A stretch of 64,000 nt of DNA from JAAZKA01 sp034926225 (GCA_034926225.1 JAYFRF010000001.1:248001-312000), one strand, 5' to 3'; positions 32,565 to 41,533 are shown, counted from the stretch's first letter. The notes: a model not told the origin generated them from the sequence alone. Program-made: numbers and translations.

Positions 32565-34318
32565 AGCTTAGGCCGCGCGCCCCAGTCCTCGCGCAGTTTG
32601 ATCCGTACGGCAGAAACGGTCTTCCCTACCGGGATGACAGTGAGACGGCGGAGGTTACAGCACTCGTCCGCAAGCGTAACCCAGCCGTCGACGGTCAGCG
32701 CTTCTACGGAATAGGATTTCATCAGCGTCTTCGGCATACACAGCCGGGGCGCATTTTTATATACATTCGAACGCATACTGTGGATTCGCTCCACCCAGTT
32801 GTCGATCGGCAGCGTCACGCGGTCGAGATCGGAGTCGAATAGCAGCCGAACACGGTTGACATATTCCGGTCTCTCCCATGTGTACGATACCGTGCTGTCC
32901 GCCGCGCAAAAGTATCCCTGCTCCGTGTCGCCGTAGGTCCAATTGTTGCGGTCGGCGCCGTTGCGGAGGTTATTCAGCTGGGCGTCGGTATCGTCGGAGA
33001 TAAGTCTGCCCGAAAGCGTCAGCGGACTCATGGCGCGGCGGGTGAAAGGCAGGAAGCTGTCGTCGTACATTAGGGTTTCGCGCAGGCGGGACAGGTACTG
33101 CTCATACACGCCACGTGGAGAAATGCCGCGTTCGACGGCGATGGCGGCGGCGGTACCGACCGCCTGTCCCAAAAGACCGCAGGTTGCCATGACGCGGGTA
33201 CTGGAAAGCGCCGCATGCGTGGCGCTTAGGTTGCGTCCGGCGAAAAACAGGTTTTCGATATTCCGGGAATAGAGGCTGCGATACGGGATGCCATAGGGCG
33301 CGGGGGTATCGCCCCAGGTGTTGGGGTGTCCCTTATGGTAGAAGCCGCCGGGATGGTGGTCGTCAAGCGGCCAGCCGCCGAACGCGACGGTATCGGGGAA
33401 GCGTCCGCCGGAGAGGATGTCGTTTTGCGTCAGGATGTAGTCGCCGATCATACGGCGGGACTCGCGCTTGCCGGGAAGGAAACCCAAGAAGTCAAGCTGC
33501 CAATATTCCGCGCCGGGGAATTCGCCGGAGTTCTTGATATAATCCCACATCCCAAGCGCCAGCGCGATGAGATCATCGCGGATCTTTTCCGCGTCTCCGA
33601 TGGTGTCGCGGTCACCGCCAAGCTCGAGGTACCAGAAGTTCTCGGAGGGGTTATTCAGATCCGGATGGCGGAATGTCAACGCTTCGGGCGAAAGCTTTGT
33701 CGCCCACGCCGGTGCGATAAAGGCGGACGGTTCCTCCATGCGCCGCGCTTGGATCAAGCAGGTGTTGCCCATGGTGCGTTTATCGGCGACCTCCGTGGCG
33801 ACCTTTTCATCGAATTCGGATGCCGCTTCCCGCCCGACGCGGTATGCAGCACCGGTCAGCGGCGCAAGGATACTGTCGCCAGAGCAGTCGGCAAACAGGC
33901 GGGCGCGGACATGACGGAACGTCTGTGTTGTCATCTGCCAGCCTGTGACCGAAACGATACGGCTGCCGTCCATCTCGGCGTCCATGCAGGAGCAGTTCAA
34001 AAACAGCTCGATATTCGGCTCACACGCAACCATTTCATAAAGCAAAGTGTCCCATATGGGATAGAGCTTGTCCGGATTGCGGTAGCTGTTGCGCATCCGT
34101 AGTTCCTCGAGAAGACCTGTTTCGCGGTTGTTTTTGCCGGACGCGCCGGAAATCCACATACGCACTTCGCCGGACGCGTTCCCGCCAAGGACGGGACGTT
34201 CCTGCATTAGGACAACCTTCGCGCCGTGGCGTGCCGCCGAAATCGCCGCAAACATGCCAGCGATGCCGCCGCCGACGACGCAAAAATCGGTATCGTGATA
34301 GGTATGAGGCAGTGCCAT
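32537..34318 (-). CDS. FAD-dependent oxidoreductase with C-terminal discoidin-like domain
   Basis: About 593 residues. The N-terminal FAD-binding motif is FCVVGGGIAGMFAAISAARHG, followed by LGGNASGEVRMWISGA and a later ADCSGDSILA and FFAGRNLSATHAAL, typical of the PF12831-type FAD-dependent oxidoreductases common in polysaccharide-utilisation loci. The last about 150 residues (from YVNRVRLLFDSDLDR) look like a galactose-binding/discoidin beta-sandwich. No signal peptide. The ATG at 34318 is preceded by an AGGGGGG box; longer frames run into the MFS gene. It is the third gene of the GH-MFS-oxidoreductase operon. The substrate, perhaps a sugar hydroxyl, is unknown. Confidence 0.85.
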   Translation of the reverse strand: MALPHTYHDTDFCVVGGGIAGMFAAISAARHGAKVVLMQERPVLGGNASGEVRMWISGASGKNNRETGLLEELRMRNSYRNPDKLYPIWDTLLYEMVACEPNIELFLNCSCMDAEMDGSRIVSVTGWQMTTQTFRHVRARLFADCSGDSILAPLTGAAYRVGREAASEFDEKVATEVADKRTMGNTCLIQARRMEEPSAFIAPAWATKLSPEALTFRHPDLNNPSENFWYLELGGDRDTIGDAEKIRDDLIALALGMWDYIKNSGEFPGAEYWQLDFLGFLPGKRESRRMIGDYILTQNDILSGGRFPDTVAFGGWPLDDHHPGGFYHKGHPNTWGDTPAPYGIPYRSLYSRNIENLFFAGRNLSATHAALSSTRVMATCGLLGQAVGTAAAIAVERGISPRGVYEQYLSRLRETLMYDDSFLPFTRRAMSPLTLSGRLISDDTDAQLNNLRNGADRNNWTYGDTEQGYFCAADSTVSYTWERPEYVNRVRLLFDSDLDRVTLPIDNWVERIHSMRSNVYKNAPRLCMPKTLMKSYSVEALTVDGWVTLADECCNLRRLTVIPVGKTVSAVRIKLREDWGARPKLHLFSFDVD

Positions 34319-34337
34319 GGATATGTGACCCCCCTTA

Positions 34338-35480
34338 CTAGATATTGCGGAATTCCTTTGAGAACCCGAGTATGACGGTTTCCACAACGACGATTGCCGC
34401 GAGCAGTGCAAACGACGCGCGCATGCCGGAAGCAGTCTGGACAAGGCCTAAGAGGAACGGGATCAATATTCCGCCCGCCGAGCCTGCCGCCATAATCCCG
34501 CCCGCGGCTGTATCCGGTACGTCCGCGCCGACCTTACCCGCACAGACCATGATCAGCGGCCACGCGGGGGCAAGGGTAAATCCCGCGAGCGCGTAACAGG
34601 CGATAAACGCGGCGGAGGAATGGAACAGCAGCATCGCGCCGAAACTCAGAGCGGACAGAGCAAGGCCGGCGATGGTAATAACGCCGAGACGCTTTTTGAC
34701 ATTGGAGACGAGCAGGCGTCCGATGCCCATACCGAGCCAATAGACTGCGAGCAGGACGGACTCAATCCCCTCCCCCGCAAGCTTCGCATAGGAGCCTGAC
34801 CAGAACGCGGCGCTTTCTTCGATGCCGACGTACAGAAGCATCCCGCCGACCATCAGGACATAGAATGGTCTTTTCAGGATCTTGCCGAAGTACAGCCCCT
34901 TTGTGCGCGGAGGTGCCGCGGGGAGCTTAGTTGACGCGACGATGACGGTGCAGAGGAGGACGATGAGGATCACCGTCGCATAGATCACACGCCAGTCCAG
35001 CCCGAAGCGGGCAAGCAGACCGCCGTAGAGCGGAGACAGTACCGCTCCGCCGCAGAAGTACATCTGTGAGAGGTTCATCACGCGGGATTCCTCGTCGGGG
35101 TTGCACTGGGACAGAAGACTCGACATGCTCGACTCGATGGTATTGGCGGCGCCCCCCGTGATCAGCGCGCCGAACGCGAGAAGATAAATATTATTCGACA
35201 GTGCGGCGCAGAGGATACCCGCTGCCATCAGCGCAAAGCCGCCAAGCAAAACGGGTTTGCGTCCGATTCGATCGGCAATCTCTCCGGCAATCGGCGGAAT
35301 AAAGAAGGACGCCGTGAAATGCATCGCGATGAGTAGCCCGCTTGCCCAGGCATAGAGGGCAAACTCGGCCGTGATATCTGCAAGCGCGAATTGATAAGCG
35401 GACAGGTACATGCCCAGCGTCGCCATCGCGAGGTATGAGACGGCGTTCAGGCGGCGTATATTGTATTTTCCGGTGGTCAT
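34338..35480 (-). CDS. MFS transporter
   Basis: A 380-residue major facilitator with about 12 hydrophobic segments. The conserved loop 2-3 motif is visible as GEIADRIGRKPVLLGG (family GxxaDRxGrRxxl). Small MFS proteins of this type import sugars or small acids by proton symport. Its ribosome binding site GGAGGG overlaps the end of the upstream GH-like gene, so the two are coupled. It sits between a GH-like protein and an FAD oxidoreductase, and is the likely uptake system for their substrate. Confidence 0.88.
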   Translation of the reverse strand: MTTGKYNIRRLNAVSYLAMATLGMYLSAYQFALADITAEFALYAWASGLLIAMHFTASFFIPPIAGEIADRIGRKPVLLGGFALMAAGILCAALSNNIYLLAFGALITGGAANTIESSMSSLLSQCNPDEESRVMNLSQMYFCGGAVLSPLYGGLLARFGLDWRVIYATVILIVLLCTVIVASTKLPAAPPRTKGLYFGKILKRPFYVLMVGGMLLYVGIEESAAFWSGSYAKLAGEGIESVLLAVYWLGMGIGRLLVSNVKKRLGVITIAGLALSALSFGAMLLFHSSAAFIACYALAGFTLAPAWPLIMVCAGKVGADVPDTAAGGIMAAGSAGGILIPFLLGLVQTASGMRASFALLAAIVVVETVILGFSKEFRNI

Positions 35481-35489
35481 GAAAAGGTG

Positions 35490-37655
35490 TTAACCCTCCG
35501 CTTTCGCTTTTTCATAAATGGGCGTCAGTTCAAACAACGCACGCTTCGTCATCGCAATCTTCCACTCCAGATGCGCGCGGTCGCACATGTACTCCATGCT
35601 TGGCTCGTAGCCTAAGCGGGAGTCAAACTCGACGAGCGGGATCGTTTTCCGGGCATTCTCGATTTCGAGCTCTGCAATTTTGCGCATTTCATCGATGATT
35701 TCCGCAATTTCGGCAGCCGTCAGCGCATTTTTCGCTCCCGCACCGATGTTCTCGAGCGAGCCGCCGCCGCCCGCCCAAATCGGACGGTTCCCCTCCGGCG
35801 GCAGGAGCCGGCATTTGCGGATATACCATTCCTTCGTTGACACCGTTGTCTGCGCGGCGTTCGAGATAAAACGGCCAAGCCCCGCAAGGCGGCGCGCTTC
35901 GTCAAGCTGACGCCCGGTAAGGGTCGGCAGGATGCCGTCGATCAGATCCGCGCCCTCGGCGAACAGGTCGCGCATCTCGGAGAGACTCGCGATCTCATAA
36001 TCAAGGTTAGCGCGCTTATTGATATCGTAGTTATACATCGTCTGGCAAATGTGGTTGTTGCCGAAATGCGCGTACGGCGGGCTTTCGAGAATGGCCTCCT
36101 GCTGATACAGCAAAGGATAAGCTGGGCCGATGCGGAAAGGTCCGTACTGATCCGGGTTTGTCGAGACGTAGTGTCGGATGCCATCGGAGAAAAGCTGCCA
36201 TGCGCGCAGAATGACATCGACATTGGCATTACCGTAGTCGCGGGCGGCAATTTCCCGCATGGCGGTATCGTAATCGGGAGCCGGTTCCCAAAAGCACGCG
36301 TTTGCAAGCTCGGATACAAACGACGGGTAGAAGCCGAAATGATGGCTTTCCATAACGCCGCGCAGAACCCATTCATGGTAGGCCCGTACCATTCCGTCAT
36401 AGCGGCGCTTCCACTGATAAGGGCAGGGCTCGTATGGAATAACGCCGATATCCCACGACAAACCGCCGGTGTTTGCCATCGTATAGAGCGGGATACCGCG
36501 CTTATACGCTTCGATCGCTTCGGAGGTAAAGTATTTGCCGGGGCCTTCAAACATCAGGGTATAGTCTACGCAGCGCTTGGTGACGCCGGGCGCGGGATGG
36601 AATTCCTCGAACATCTCGTAGGTCACATTCAACGAGATATCGGTCGGCAGGCTGCGGATGAGCCGGATGCGCGGTTCCTCGTCGACATAACCCCAATTAT
36701 ACGTCCAGAAAACGAAGTCAGCGGACGGATTTTTCTCGCGAATGATGCCTTTTACGAGGTTGACCCACGTGGGGTAGTCCTCACAGGGATACCAGCCGGG
36801 GCTTGGGCGCGTGTCTCCCGGCTTCTTTTCGAGGCGCATACAGCCCGAGGTATGCGGATCATGGCTCGGGAACTCGACAGATTCTCCGACGAGCGTCACG
36901 CCGCGCAGCCCAGGGCAAGTCTCGAACAGCTTACCGTAAGTACCCTCATAAAATGCCCGGGCATCCGGTTCATCGGGATGCTTGGGGCTTTTATAGTAGC
37001 TGTAGGCGTAAACGTCGACGCCCATACCGGCGGCGCGGTAAATTAAATTATTCAAGTCGAGGTATCCGTGCGGAGTAACGTTTAAATCCTTAACGAAGAC
37101 GAGCAGGGCGTCCATACCGGAATGTGTGATGGCGTTGATATGTGCGTCGGGGAATTCGTCCAGCCCGAAGCCGGAATGCACCATGCGCGGCGAAAACAGC
37201 GGGCGGCGTTCGACGGATTGCGGCTCGATGACGGGTCCTTGATGCACACCCATGCGGTTTTCAAGGTAGTACACACCTTGCGCAGTGCCGCGGGAGGTAG
37301 CGCCGCAGAGGACGATGCCGTCGGTCACGTCCATACGGAATGCGCCGCGCTCGGTGTAGGATGGCGCAAGCTCTGGCGTATGGGCGCGGTCTGTCAGGAT
37401 AATGTTCCTCTCCCGCGGTGCACAGGCGATGCAGTCGGTTGCGTGCGCGCGGAGATAGAGCCTCATCGAAGTCTCGAAGAAATCGCGCAGATCGTGTGCC
37501 GCATGGATCAGAACGCGGTCTGCGTCGGCAGGGTAAATAATCTCCCAGGTCTCGTCGACGACGGTACCGACGACCTTCTTCCAAATCTGATCGTCGCGAA
37601 GGTCTTTGCGGTGTACTTCGAGCAGTCGTTCGCGGAATTGATAATTTCGTTCCAT
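35490..37655 (-). CDS. Glycoside-hydrolase-like protein (GH20/GH67-type N-terminal domain, TIM barrel)
   Basis: A 721-residue protein. Residues about 25-145 look like the alpha/beta domain that precedes the catalytic barrel in GH20, GH67, GH84 and GH115 enzymes, ending in GIVLCGATSRGTAQGVYYLEN. A barrel-like middle follows with FSPRMVHSGFGLDEFPD and GVTLVGESVEFPSHDP, and a helical C-terminus. The exact GH family and catalytic residues are not clear to me; the Glu in VGESVEF is a candidate. No signal peptide, so it should act on imported oligosaccharides. First gene of the minus operon, with a strong promoter. An AGGAGG box lies unusually far (14 bases) before the ATG. Confidence 0.7.
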   Translation of the reverse strand: MERNYQFRERLLEVHRKDLRDDQIWKKVVGTVVDETWEIIYPADADRVLIHAAHDLRDFFETSMRLYLRAHATDCIACAPRERNIILTDRAHTPELAPSYTERGAFRMDVTDGIVLCGATSRGTAQGVYYLENRMGVHQGPVIEPQSVERRPLFSPRMVHSGFGLDEFPDAHINAITHSGMDALLVFVKDLNVTPHGYLDLNNLIYRAAGMGVDVYAYSYYKSPKHPDEPDARAFYEGTYGKLFETCPGLRGVTLVGESVEFPSHDPHTSGCMRLEKKPGDTRPSPGWYPCEDYPTWVNLVKGIIREKNPSADFVFWTYNWGYVDEEPRIRLIRSLPTDISLNVTYEMFEEFHPAPGVTKRCVDYTLMFEGPGKYFTSEAIEAYKRGIPLYTMANTGGLSWDIGVIPYEPCPYQWKRRYDGMVRAYHEWVLRGVMESHHFGFYPSFVSELANACFWEPAPDYDTAMREIAARDYGNANVDVILRAWQLFSDGIRHYVSTNPDQYGPFRIGPAYPLLYQQEAILESPPYAHFGNNHICQTMYNYDINKRANLDYEIASLSEMRDLFAEGADLIDGILPTLTGRQLDEARRLAGLGRFISNAAQTTVSTKEWYIRKCRLLPPEGNRPIWAGGGGSLENIGAGAKNALTAAEIAEIIDEMRKIAELEIENARKTIPLVEFDSRLGYEPSMEYMCDRAHLEWKIAMTKRALFELTPIYEKAKAEG

Positions 37656-37693
37656 AATTCCCGAGCACGCCTCCTAATGGATGTAATAGCTGT

Positions 37694-37722
37694 ATTATAA
37701 TGGCTAATCCGCTTCATGTCAA
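37694..37722 (-). promoter_or_regulatory. sigma-A promoter of the GH-MFS-oxidoreductase operon
   Basis: Minus strand: a perfect TTGACA (37722-37717), a 17-base spacer and a perfect TATAAT (37699-37694). Near-consensus, so a repressor is likely to keep it off. Confidence 0.85.
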
Positions 37723-37775
37723 GGAGAGACGGCGGGAATTCTGTCTTATACACACAAAACAAACGAAATAGGCGC

Positions 37776-37804
37776 TTGTTTTTAAGTACTTCTTATGCTA
37801 TACT
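37776..37804 (+). promoter_or_regulatory. sigma-A promoter of the PHP-DUF4091 operon
   Basis: TTGTTT (37776-37781), a 17-base spacer and TATACT (37799-37804). It is divergent from the previous promoter with about 53 bases between the -35 boxes. Confidence 0.75.
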
Positions 37805-37840
37805 AACGGCGGATTATTTTAGTAGGATGAAGGTGGAAGA

Positions 37841-38623
37841 ATGTACTTTACGCAAGATTTGCATACTCACACAAATCTATCGCTGTGCGCGAGGCCCGAC
37901 GCGACGGTGGAAAGTTATCTTGAGCTTTGTGCGCAGGAAGGCATTACCACGCTCGGGTTTGCAAACCATTTCTGGGATACGCAGGTGCCGGGCGCGTCGG
38001 ATTGGTACAAAAAGCAGGATTTCGTGCATGTCAATACGCTCCGTGCGCGGATGCCGGAACAGCGGCACGGTGTACGGGTGCTGTTTGGCTGTGAAACCGA
38101 GTACTGCGGACACGGAAAGGTCGGTATTTCCCGCGAAACGGCGAAATTAATGGATTTTGTCCTCATACCGACGTCGCATACGCATATGAAGGGCTTTACC
38201 GTACCCGCAACGATTCATACGCCGGAGGAATTCCGGCAGATCATGATCGACCGTACCATCGAGGTCGCCGGGATGGGTCTTGCGACGGGAATCCCCCATC
38301 CGTTTTGTCCGCTGGGCTGCCCCGATACGCAAGCTACCATCGCCGGGATCACGGACGACGACTTTGTGCGCAGCTTTACGCCCTGTGCGGCAAACGGCGT
38401 CGCGCTGGAAATCAATCCCGATATCTTTAACCCCAGAATGACGCGCGACACCGACGGATTTCCGAAGGAGTACCGCCGTATGTATATCCTTGCGCGGGAA
38501 TGCGGCTGCAAATTCTTCGCCGGCTGCGACGCGCATACGCCCAAAAGCTTTCTCGTTCATGACGCGATCCGCACCTTTGCCCGTGCCTGCGGGATCGGTG
38601 AGGAGCATGTTTTTGAAATCTGA
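37841..38623 (+). CDS. PHP-domain histidinol-phosphatase-like protein
   Basis: 260 residues of PHP fold. Metal motifs are DLHTHTNLSLC, GFANHFWD, LFGCETEY, PTSHTHMKG, GIPHPF and AGCDAHTPK. This pattern is like HisK-type histidinol phosphatases, but the place in an operon with a DUF4091 protein, divergent from a glycoside-hydrolase operon, makes a sugar-phosphate or other small phosphoester substrate as likely. GAAGGTGGAAG before the ATG acts as the binding site. Cytoplasmic. Confidence 0.85.
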   Translation: MYFTQDLHTHTNLSLCARPDATVESYLELCAQEGITTLGFANHFWDTQVPGASDWYKKQDFVHVNTLRARMPEQRHGVRVLFGCETEYCGHGKVGISRETAKLMDFVLIPTSHTHMKGFTVPATIHTPEEFRQIMIDRTIEVAGMGLATGIPHPFCPLGCPDTQATIAGITDDDFVRSFTPCAANGVALEINPDIFNPRMTRDTDGFPKEYRRMYILARECGCKFFAGCDAHTPKSFLVHDAIRTFARACGIGEEHVFEI

Positions 38624-38642
38624 ACAATAAGGAGAAATCACC

Positions 38643-40268
38643 ATGCCCGGATTTGAATGCCGACTGCTGTCCTCATTGATTAAAGTCTTCCCCGACGAAG
38701 CGCCAAACGCGCCCTGCTTTGCCCATGCGTCCGCGCTGCGCGGGGAAGTGTTTTCGTTCCAGCTTGCCTATAAGTTTACCGACCGTGTGACCGGGACGTT
38801 CTCGATCACGGTGGAGGGAGCCGCCGATCCCGTGATGATCCGCGACGTCTCGTGTGTTCCGGCGGCGCAGCCGATCTATCAAGCTCACGACGCCAATGTC
38901 CTGCGCACTAAGCCAGGGTTGTTCCCCGACGTATTGCAGCCGATGGATCCGATGTTCTGCCACGCGGCAAACGTCTGGCACAGCGCGTGGGTGACAGTGA
39001 ACGCATGGGCGCCGGGAGAACAGGTGATAACGCTGGTTTGTACGTTCGACGGAGAGACGCTTGCCCGTGAGACGTTTACGCTGCGGGTGATCGACGCGGA
39101 ATTGCCCGCCCAGACACTTCTGTATACGAACTGGTTCCATGTGGACGGCATCACGGGGTATTATGGCGTGGAACCGTGGTCGGAGCGCTGCTGGACTTTA
39201 GTTGAAAGCTTCATGAAACTTGCCGCGGAGCGCGGGATGAACTTGATTCTAACGCCAGTCTTCACGCCGCCGCTCGATACCGAGGTCGGACACGAGCGCG
39301 AAACCGTGCAGCTCGTCGACGTCACGATGAATGGCGACGCATATACGTTCGGCTTTGAGAGGCTGCGCCGTTGGATTGCGCTTTGCAGGAAAAACGGGAT
39401 TGCCAATCTCGAAATCAGCCACCTCTATACGCAATGGGGCGCGGAGCATGCGCCGAAAATCATCGCGACGGACGCCTGTACCGGGCAAACACGCCGCATC
39501 TTTGGTTGGGAGACTGACGCGGTGGGAAAGGAGTACCGTGCGTTTCTGGCGGCTTTTGTGCCGGAGCTGCTCCGAGTGCTGCGTGAGGAGGGCATGGAGA
39601 AGAACGCCTATTTCCACGTGTCGGACGAGCCTTCCGTCGATCACCTCGAGCAGTACAAGAACGTCGGCGGATACTTAAAATCCCTCATCCCCGGCTTCCC
39701 CGTCATGGACGCGCTGTCGAATTACGACTTTTACGCGACGGGGGCTGTGGATCTGCCGATTCCCGCGACAAATCATATCGAGCCTTTCCTCGAAAACCAC
39801 GTACCGAATCTGTGGACCTACTACTGCTGCGGACAGAACATCGACGTGTCGAACCGTTTCCTCGCGTTCCCGTCGGCACGCAACCGTGTCCTTGGTGTGC
39901 AGCTTTATAAGTTCCATATTGTCGGATTCCTGCAGTGGGGCTACAATTTCTACAATTCCTGCCTGTCCCGGACAAAGATCGACCCCTTCCGCGTGACCGA
40001 CGCGGGGGAAGCGTTCCCGGCGGGCGACGCGTTTGTCGTCTATCCCGGTAAGGACGGCCCGCTGTCGTCGATTCGACTGGAGGTATTCCACGAGGCCCTG
40101 CAGGACATGCGCGCCTTACAGCTTGCGGAGTCGCTTTGCGGCAGGGAGCGCGTACTTCGGGAGCTGGAGGAGGGCATCGAGCCGATCACCTTCCGTAAGT
40201 ATCCGCATGGCGACGCGTGGATTCCCGCCATGCGTGAGAGAATCAATCAGCTGATCGCATCCGTATAA
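38643..40268 (+). CDS. DUF4091 glycoside-hydrolase-like protein
   Basis: A 541-residue protein with an N-terminal beta-sandwich (about 1-160) and a TIM-barrel-like DUF4091 region (about 165-541); YFHVSDEPS with an Asp/Glu pair is the likely active-site strand, and GVQLYKFHIVGFLQWGYNFYN is the conserved region near the end of the barrel. DUF4091 proteins are related to glycoside hydrolases. No signal peptide. It starts 19 bases after the PHP gene with an AAGGAG box, and ends at the terminator at 40271-40314. The substrate is unknown. Confidence 0.8.
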   Translation: MPGFECRLLSSLIKVFPDEAPNAPCFAHASALRGEVFSFQLAYKFTDRVTGTFSITVEGAADPVMIRDVSCVPAAQPIYQAHDANVLRTKPGLFPDVLQPMDPMFCHAANVWHSAWVTVNAWAPGEQVITLVCTFDGETLARETFTLRVIDAELPAQTLLYTNWFHVDGITGYYGVEPWSERCWTLVESFMKLAAERGMNLILTPVFTPPLDTEVGHERETVQLVDVTMNGDAYTFGFERLRRWIALCRKNGIANLEISHLYTQWGAEHAPKIIATDACTGQTRRIFGWETDAVGKEYRAFLAAFVPELLRVLREEGMEKNAYFHVSDEPSVDHLEQYKNVGGYLKSLIPGFPVMDALSNYDFYATGAVDLPIPATNHIEPFLENHVPNLWTYYCCGQNIDVSNRFLAFPSARNRVLGVQLYKFHIVGFLQWGYNFYNSCLSRTKIDPFRVTDAGEAFPAGDAFVVYPGKDGPLSSIRLEVFHEALQDMRALQLAESLCGRERVLRELEEGIEPITFRKYPHGDAWIPAMRERINQLIASV

Positions 40269-40270
40269 TA

Positions 40271-40317
40271 AACAAGGGCAGGAGCCTCGGATCATCGGGG
40301 TTCCTGCCCTTGTTCTT
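40271..40317. terminator. Bidirectional terminator after the DUF4091 gene
   Basis: AACAAGGGCAGGA (from 40271) pairs with TCCTGCCCTTGTT (to 40314), with an extended loop. T-rich sequence follows. It serves the convergent DUF4091 and corA genes. Confidence 0.8.
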
Positions 40318-40343
40318 CGTTATCATAGGGGTGATCGACTTAT

Positions 40344-41288
40344 TCATTTAAAGAGCTTCAGTTTACTGATAACCAATGTAGCAACGACACTCAAGGCAAC
40401 AGACATTCCGATGATGATGGGAAATCCCCAGGGGCTCTGCGTAAAAGGCATTCCTTCCATATTGACATTCATACCGTAGGCGCTGAAAACCATGGTGGGA
40501 ATAGCCATGACAATTATAATGATCGCCAATATCTTCATGACGATATTTAAATTATTGGAGATTACAGAGGCGAAAGCATCCATCATACCGCTGAGAATAC
40601 CGCTGTAAATATTAGCCATCTCAATGGCCTGTTTGTTCTCTACAATGACATCCTCTAGCAGCTCCGCATCCTCTGGATATTTCTTGATGAGTTCGGTACG
40701 CAGCAGTTTTTCCAATACTGCCTCATTAGAGCGCAGCGCGGTAGTAAAGTATACCAAGCTCTTCTCCAGTTTCAGCAGCTCGATCAGTTCCCGGTTCTGG
40801 GTGGATTTGTGGAGCTGCGTTTCCACCTCCTCGCTTTTTCTGTCCACATTGCGCAGATATTGCAGATACAGCGTGTCAATCCGATACAGGAACTGCAGAA
40901 TAAAGCGGGACTTCATCTGCGTATGGAATTCTCTTACTTTGCTCTGCGCAAAGGCTCGGATGATGGGAGAATCTTCGCTGCACACCGTGATAATGGCATC
41001 CTGAACAATTAAAATGGACAAGGGAATGGTACTGTATAGTTCTTTCTTGCTTTGCTCTTCCACGGTGGGAATATTCACCAGTACCATGGTATACCCGTTA
41101 TCGGCATCGATGCGGGAGCGTTCATCCGTATCCAGTGCGGCACGCAAAACGCTTAAATCCAGCTTATAGTGTGCCGAAATTTCGGACAATTCCTGTTCCT
41201 CGGGGGCCACTATCGATACCCAGCAGCCGCTTTGAGGTGCGGTTAAATTCTGCAGCTTTTCATTATCTGTCAGATAATAATGAATCAT
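40344..41288 (-). CDS. corA: CorA-family divalent cation transporter
   Basis: About 314 residues: a long cytoplasmic alpha/beta and helical funnel and two C-terminal membrane spans (about 253-277 and 291-311) joined by the signature YGMNVNMEG. CorA pentamers carry Mg2+ (or Co2+/Ni2+) into the cell. I start at the ATG at 41288, ten bases after GAAAGG; an ATG at 41306 lies in a hairpin without a binding site. The gene is visibly more AT-rich than its neighbours and uses more AAA/ATT/TTT codons. It has its own promoter and a leader of about 210 bases holding a short ORF and a two-state hairpin (see separate entries). Confidence 0.93.
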   Translation of the reverse strand: MIHYYLTDNEKLQNLTAPQSGCWVSIVAPEEQELSEISAHYKLDLSVLRAALDTDERSRIDADNGYTMVLVNIPTVEEQSKKELYSTIPLSILIVQDAIITVCSEDSPIIRAFAQSKVREFHTQMKSRFILQFLYRIDTLYLQYLRNVDRKSEEVETQLHKSTQNRELIELLKLEKSLVYFTTALRSNEAVLEKLLRTELIKKYPEDAELLEDVIVENKQAIEMANIYSGILSGMMDAFASVISNNLNIVMKILAIIIIVMAIPTMVFSAYGMNVNMEGMPFTQSPWGFPIIIGMSVALSVVATLVISKLKLFK

Positions 41289-41304
41289 ATGAAACCAGCC
41301 TTTC

Positions 41305-41336
41305 ATAGCACCGTGCCATGAAAGGCACGGTGCTAT
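41305..41336 (-). promoter_or_regulatory. Two-state hairpin abutting the corA ribosome binding site
   Basis: 41305-41317 and 41324-41336 form a perfect 13-bp stem with a 6-base loop. Inside it GCCTTTCAT (minus strand, 41326-41318) is also exactly complementary to ATGAAAGGC (41306-41298), which contains the corA ribosome binding site GAAAGG. The two pairings exclude each other: the first leaves the site free, the second hides it. No T-run follows on the minus strand, so it is not a terminator there. On the plus strand a T-run follows at 41341-41347. Confidence 0.7.
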
Positions 41337-41392
41337 TTCATTTTTTTAGTAGATTTTAATCGAGGAAACTCCGTACTTCGTTCAGGATCCAT
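41333..41392 (-). CDS. Candidate 19-residue leader peptide of corA
   Basis: ATG at 41392 and TAG at 41335-41333 give the peptide MDPERSTEFPRLKSTKKMK. A good ribosome binding site, AAAGGA, lies ten bases upstream. The stop codon falls inside the 5' arm of the hairpin next to corA. The Asp-Pro-Glu start and basic end recall enterobacterial MgtL (which begins MEPDP), where acidic/proline-rich nascent chains destabilise ribosomes at low magnesium. The same frame is open upstream to a TTG at 41485 (50 residues), with a weaker site close to the transcript start, so a longer product or a gene remnant is possible. Translation is not shown by sequence alone. Confidence 0.5.
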   Translation of the reverse strand: MDPERSTEFPRLKSTKKMK

Positions 41393-41504
41393 TTTAAAAA
41401 TATCCTTTCTGGTAGCCAAAGCATCGTTACCGTTATAAAATGCTTTCGTTTTTTTCCATCTCAGCAAAGCCGAAATAAAATACAACGTAAAGAGACCTTA
41501 TAAT

Positions 41505-41533
41505 ATTGTACCACAGGCATATGAGGATGTCAA
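41505..41533 (-). promoter_or_regulatory. sigma-A promoter of corA
   Basis: Minus strand: a perfect TTGACA (41533-41528), a 17-base spacer and TACAAT (41510-41505). The predicted start near 41498 gives a leader of about 210 bases before corA. Confidence 0.85.

Noticed and set aside
36051..37046. 331-codon frame opposite the GH-like gene
   Set aside because: Antisense shadow without a binding site; the minus-strand gene has promoter and operon context.
41289..41498. M-box (magnesium) riboswitch in the corA leader
   Set aside because: The leader has none of the conserved M-box stems or purine-rich loops I know; a short ORF and a hairpin explain it better.
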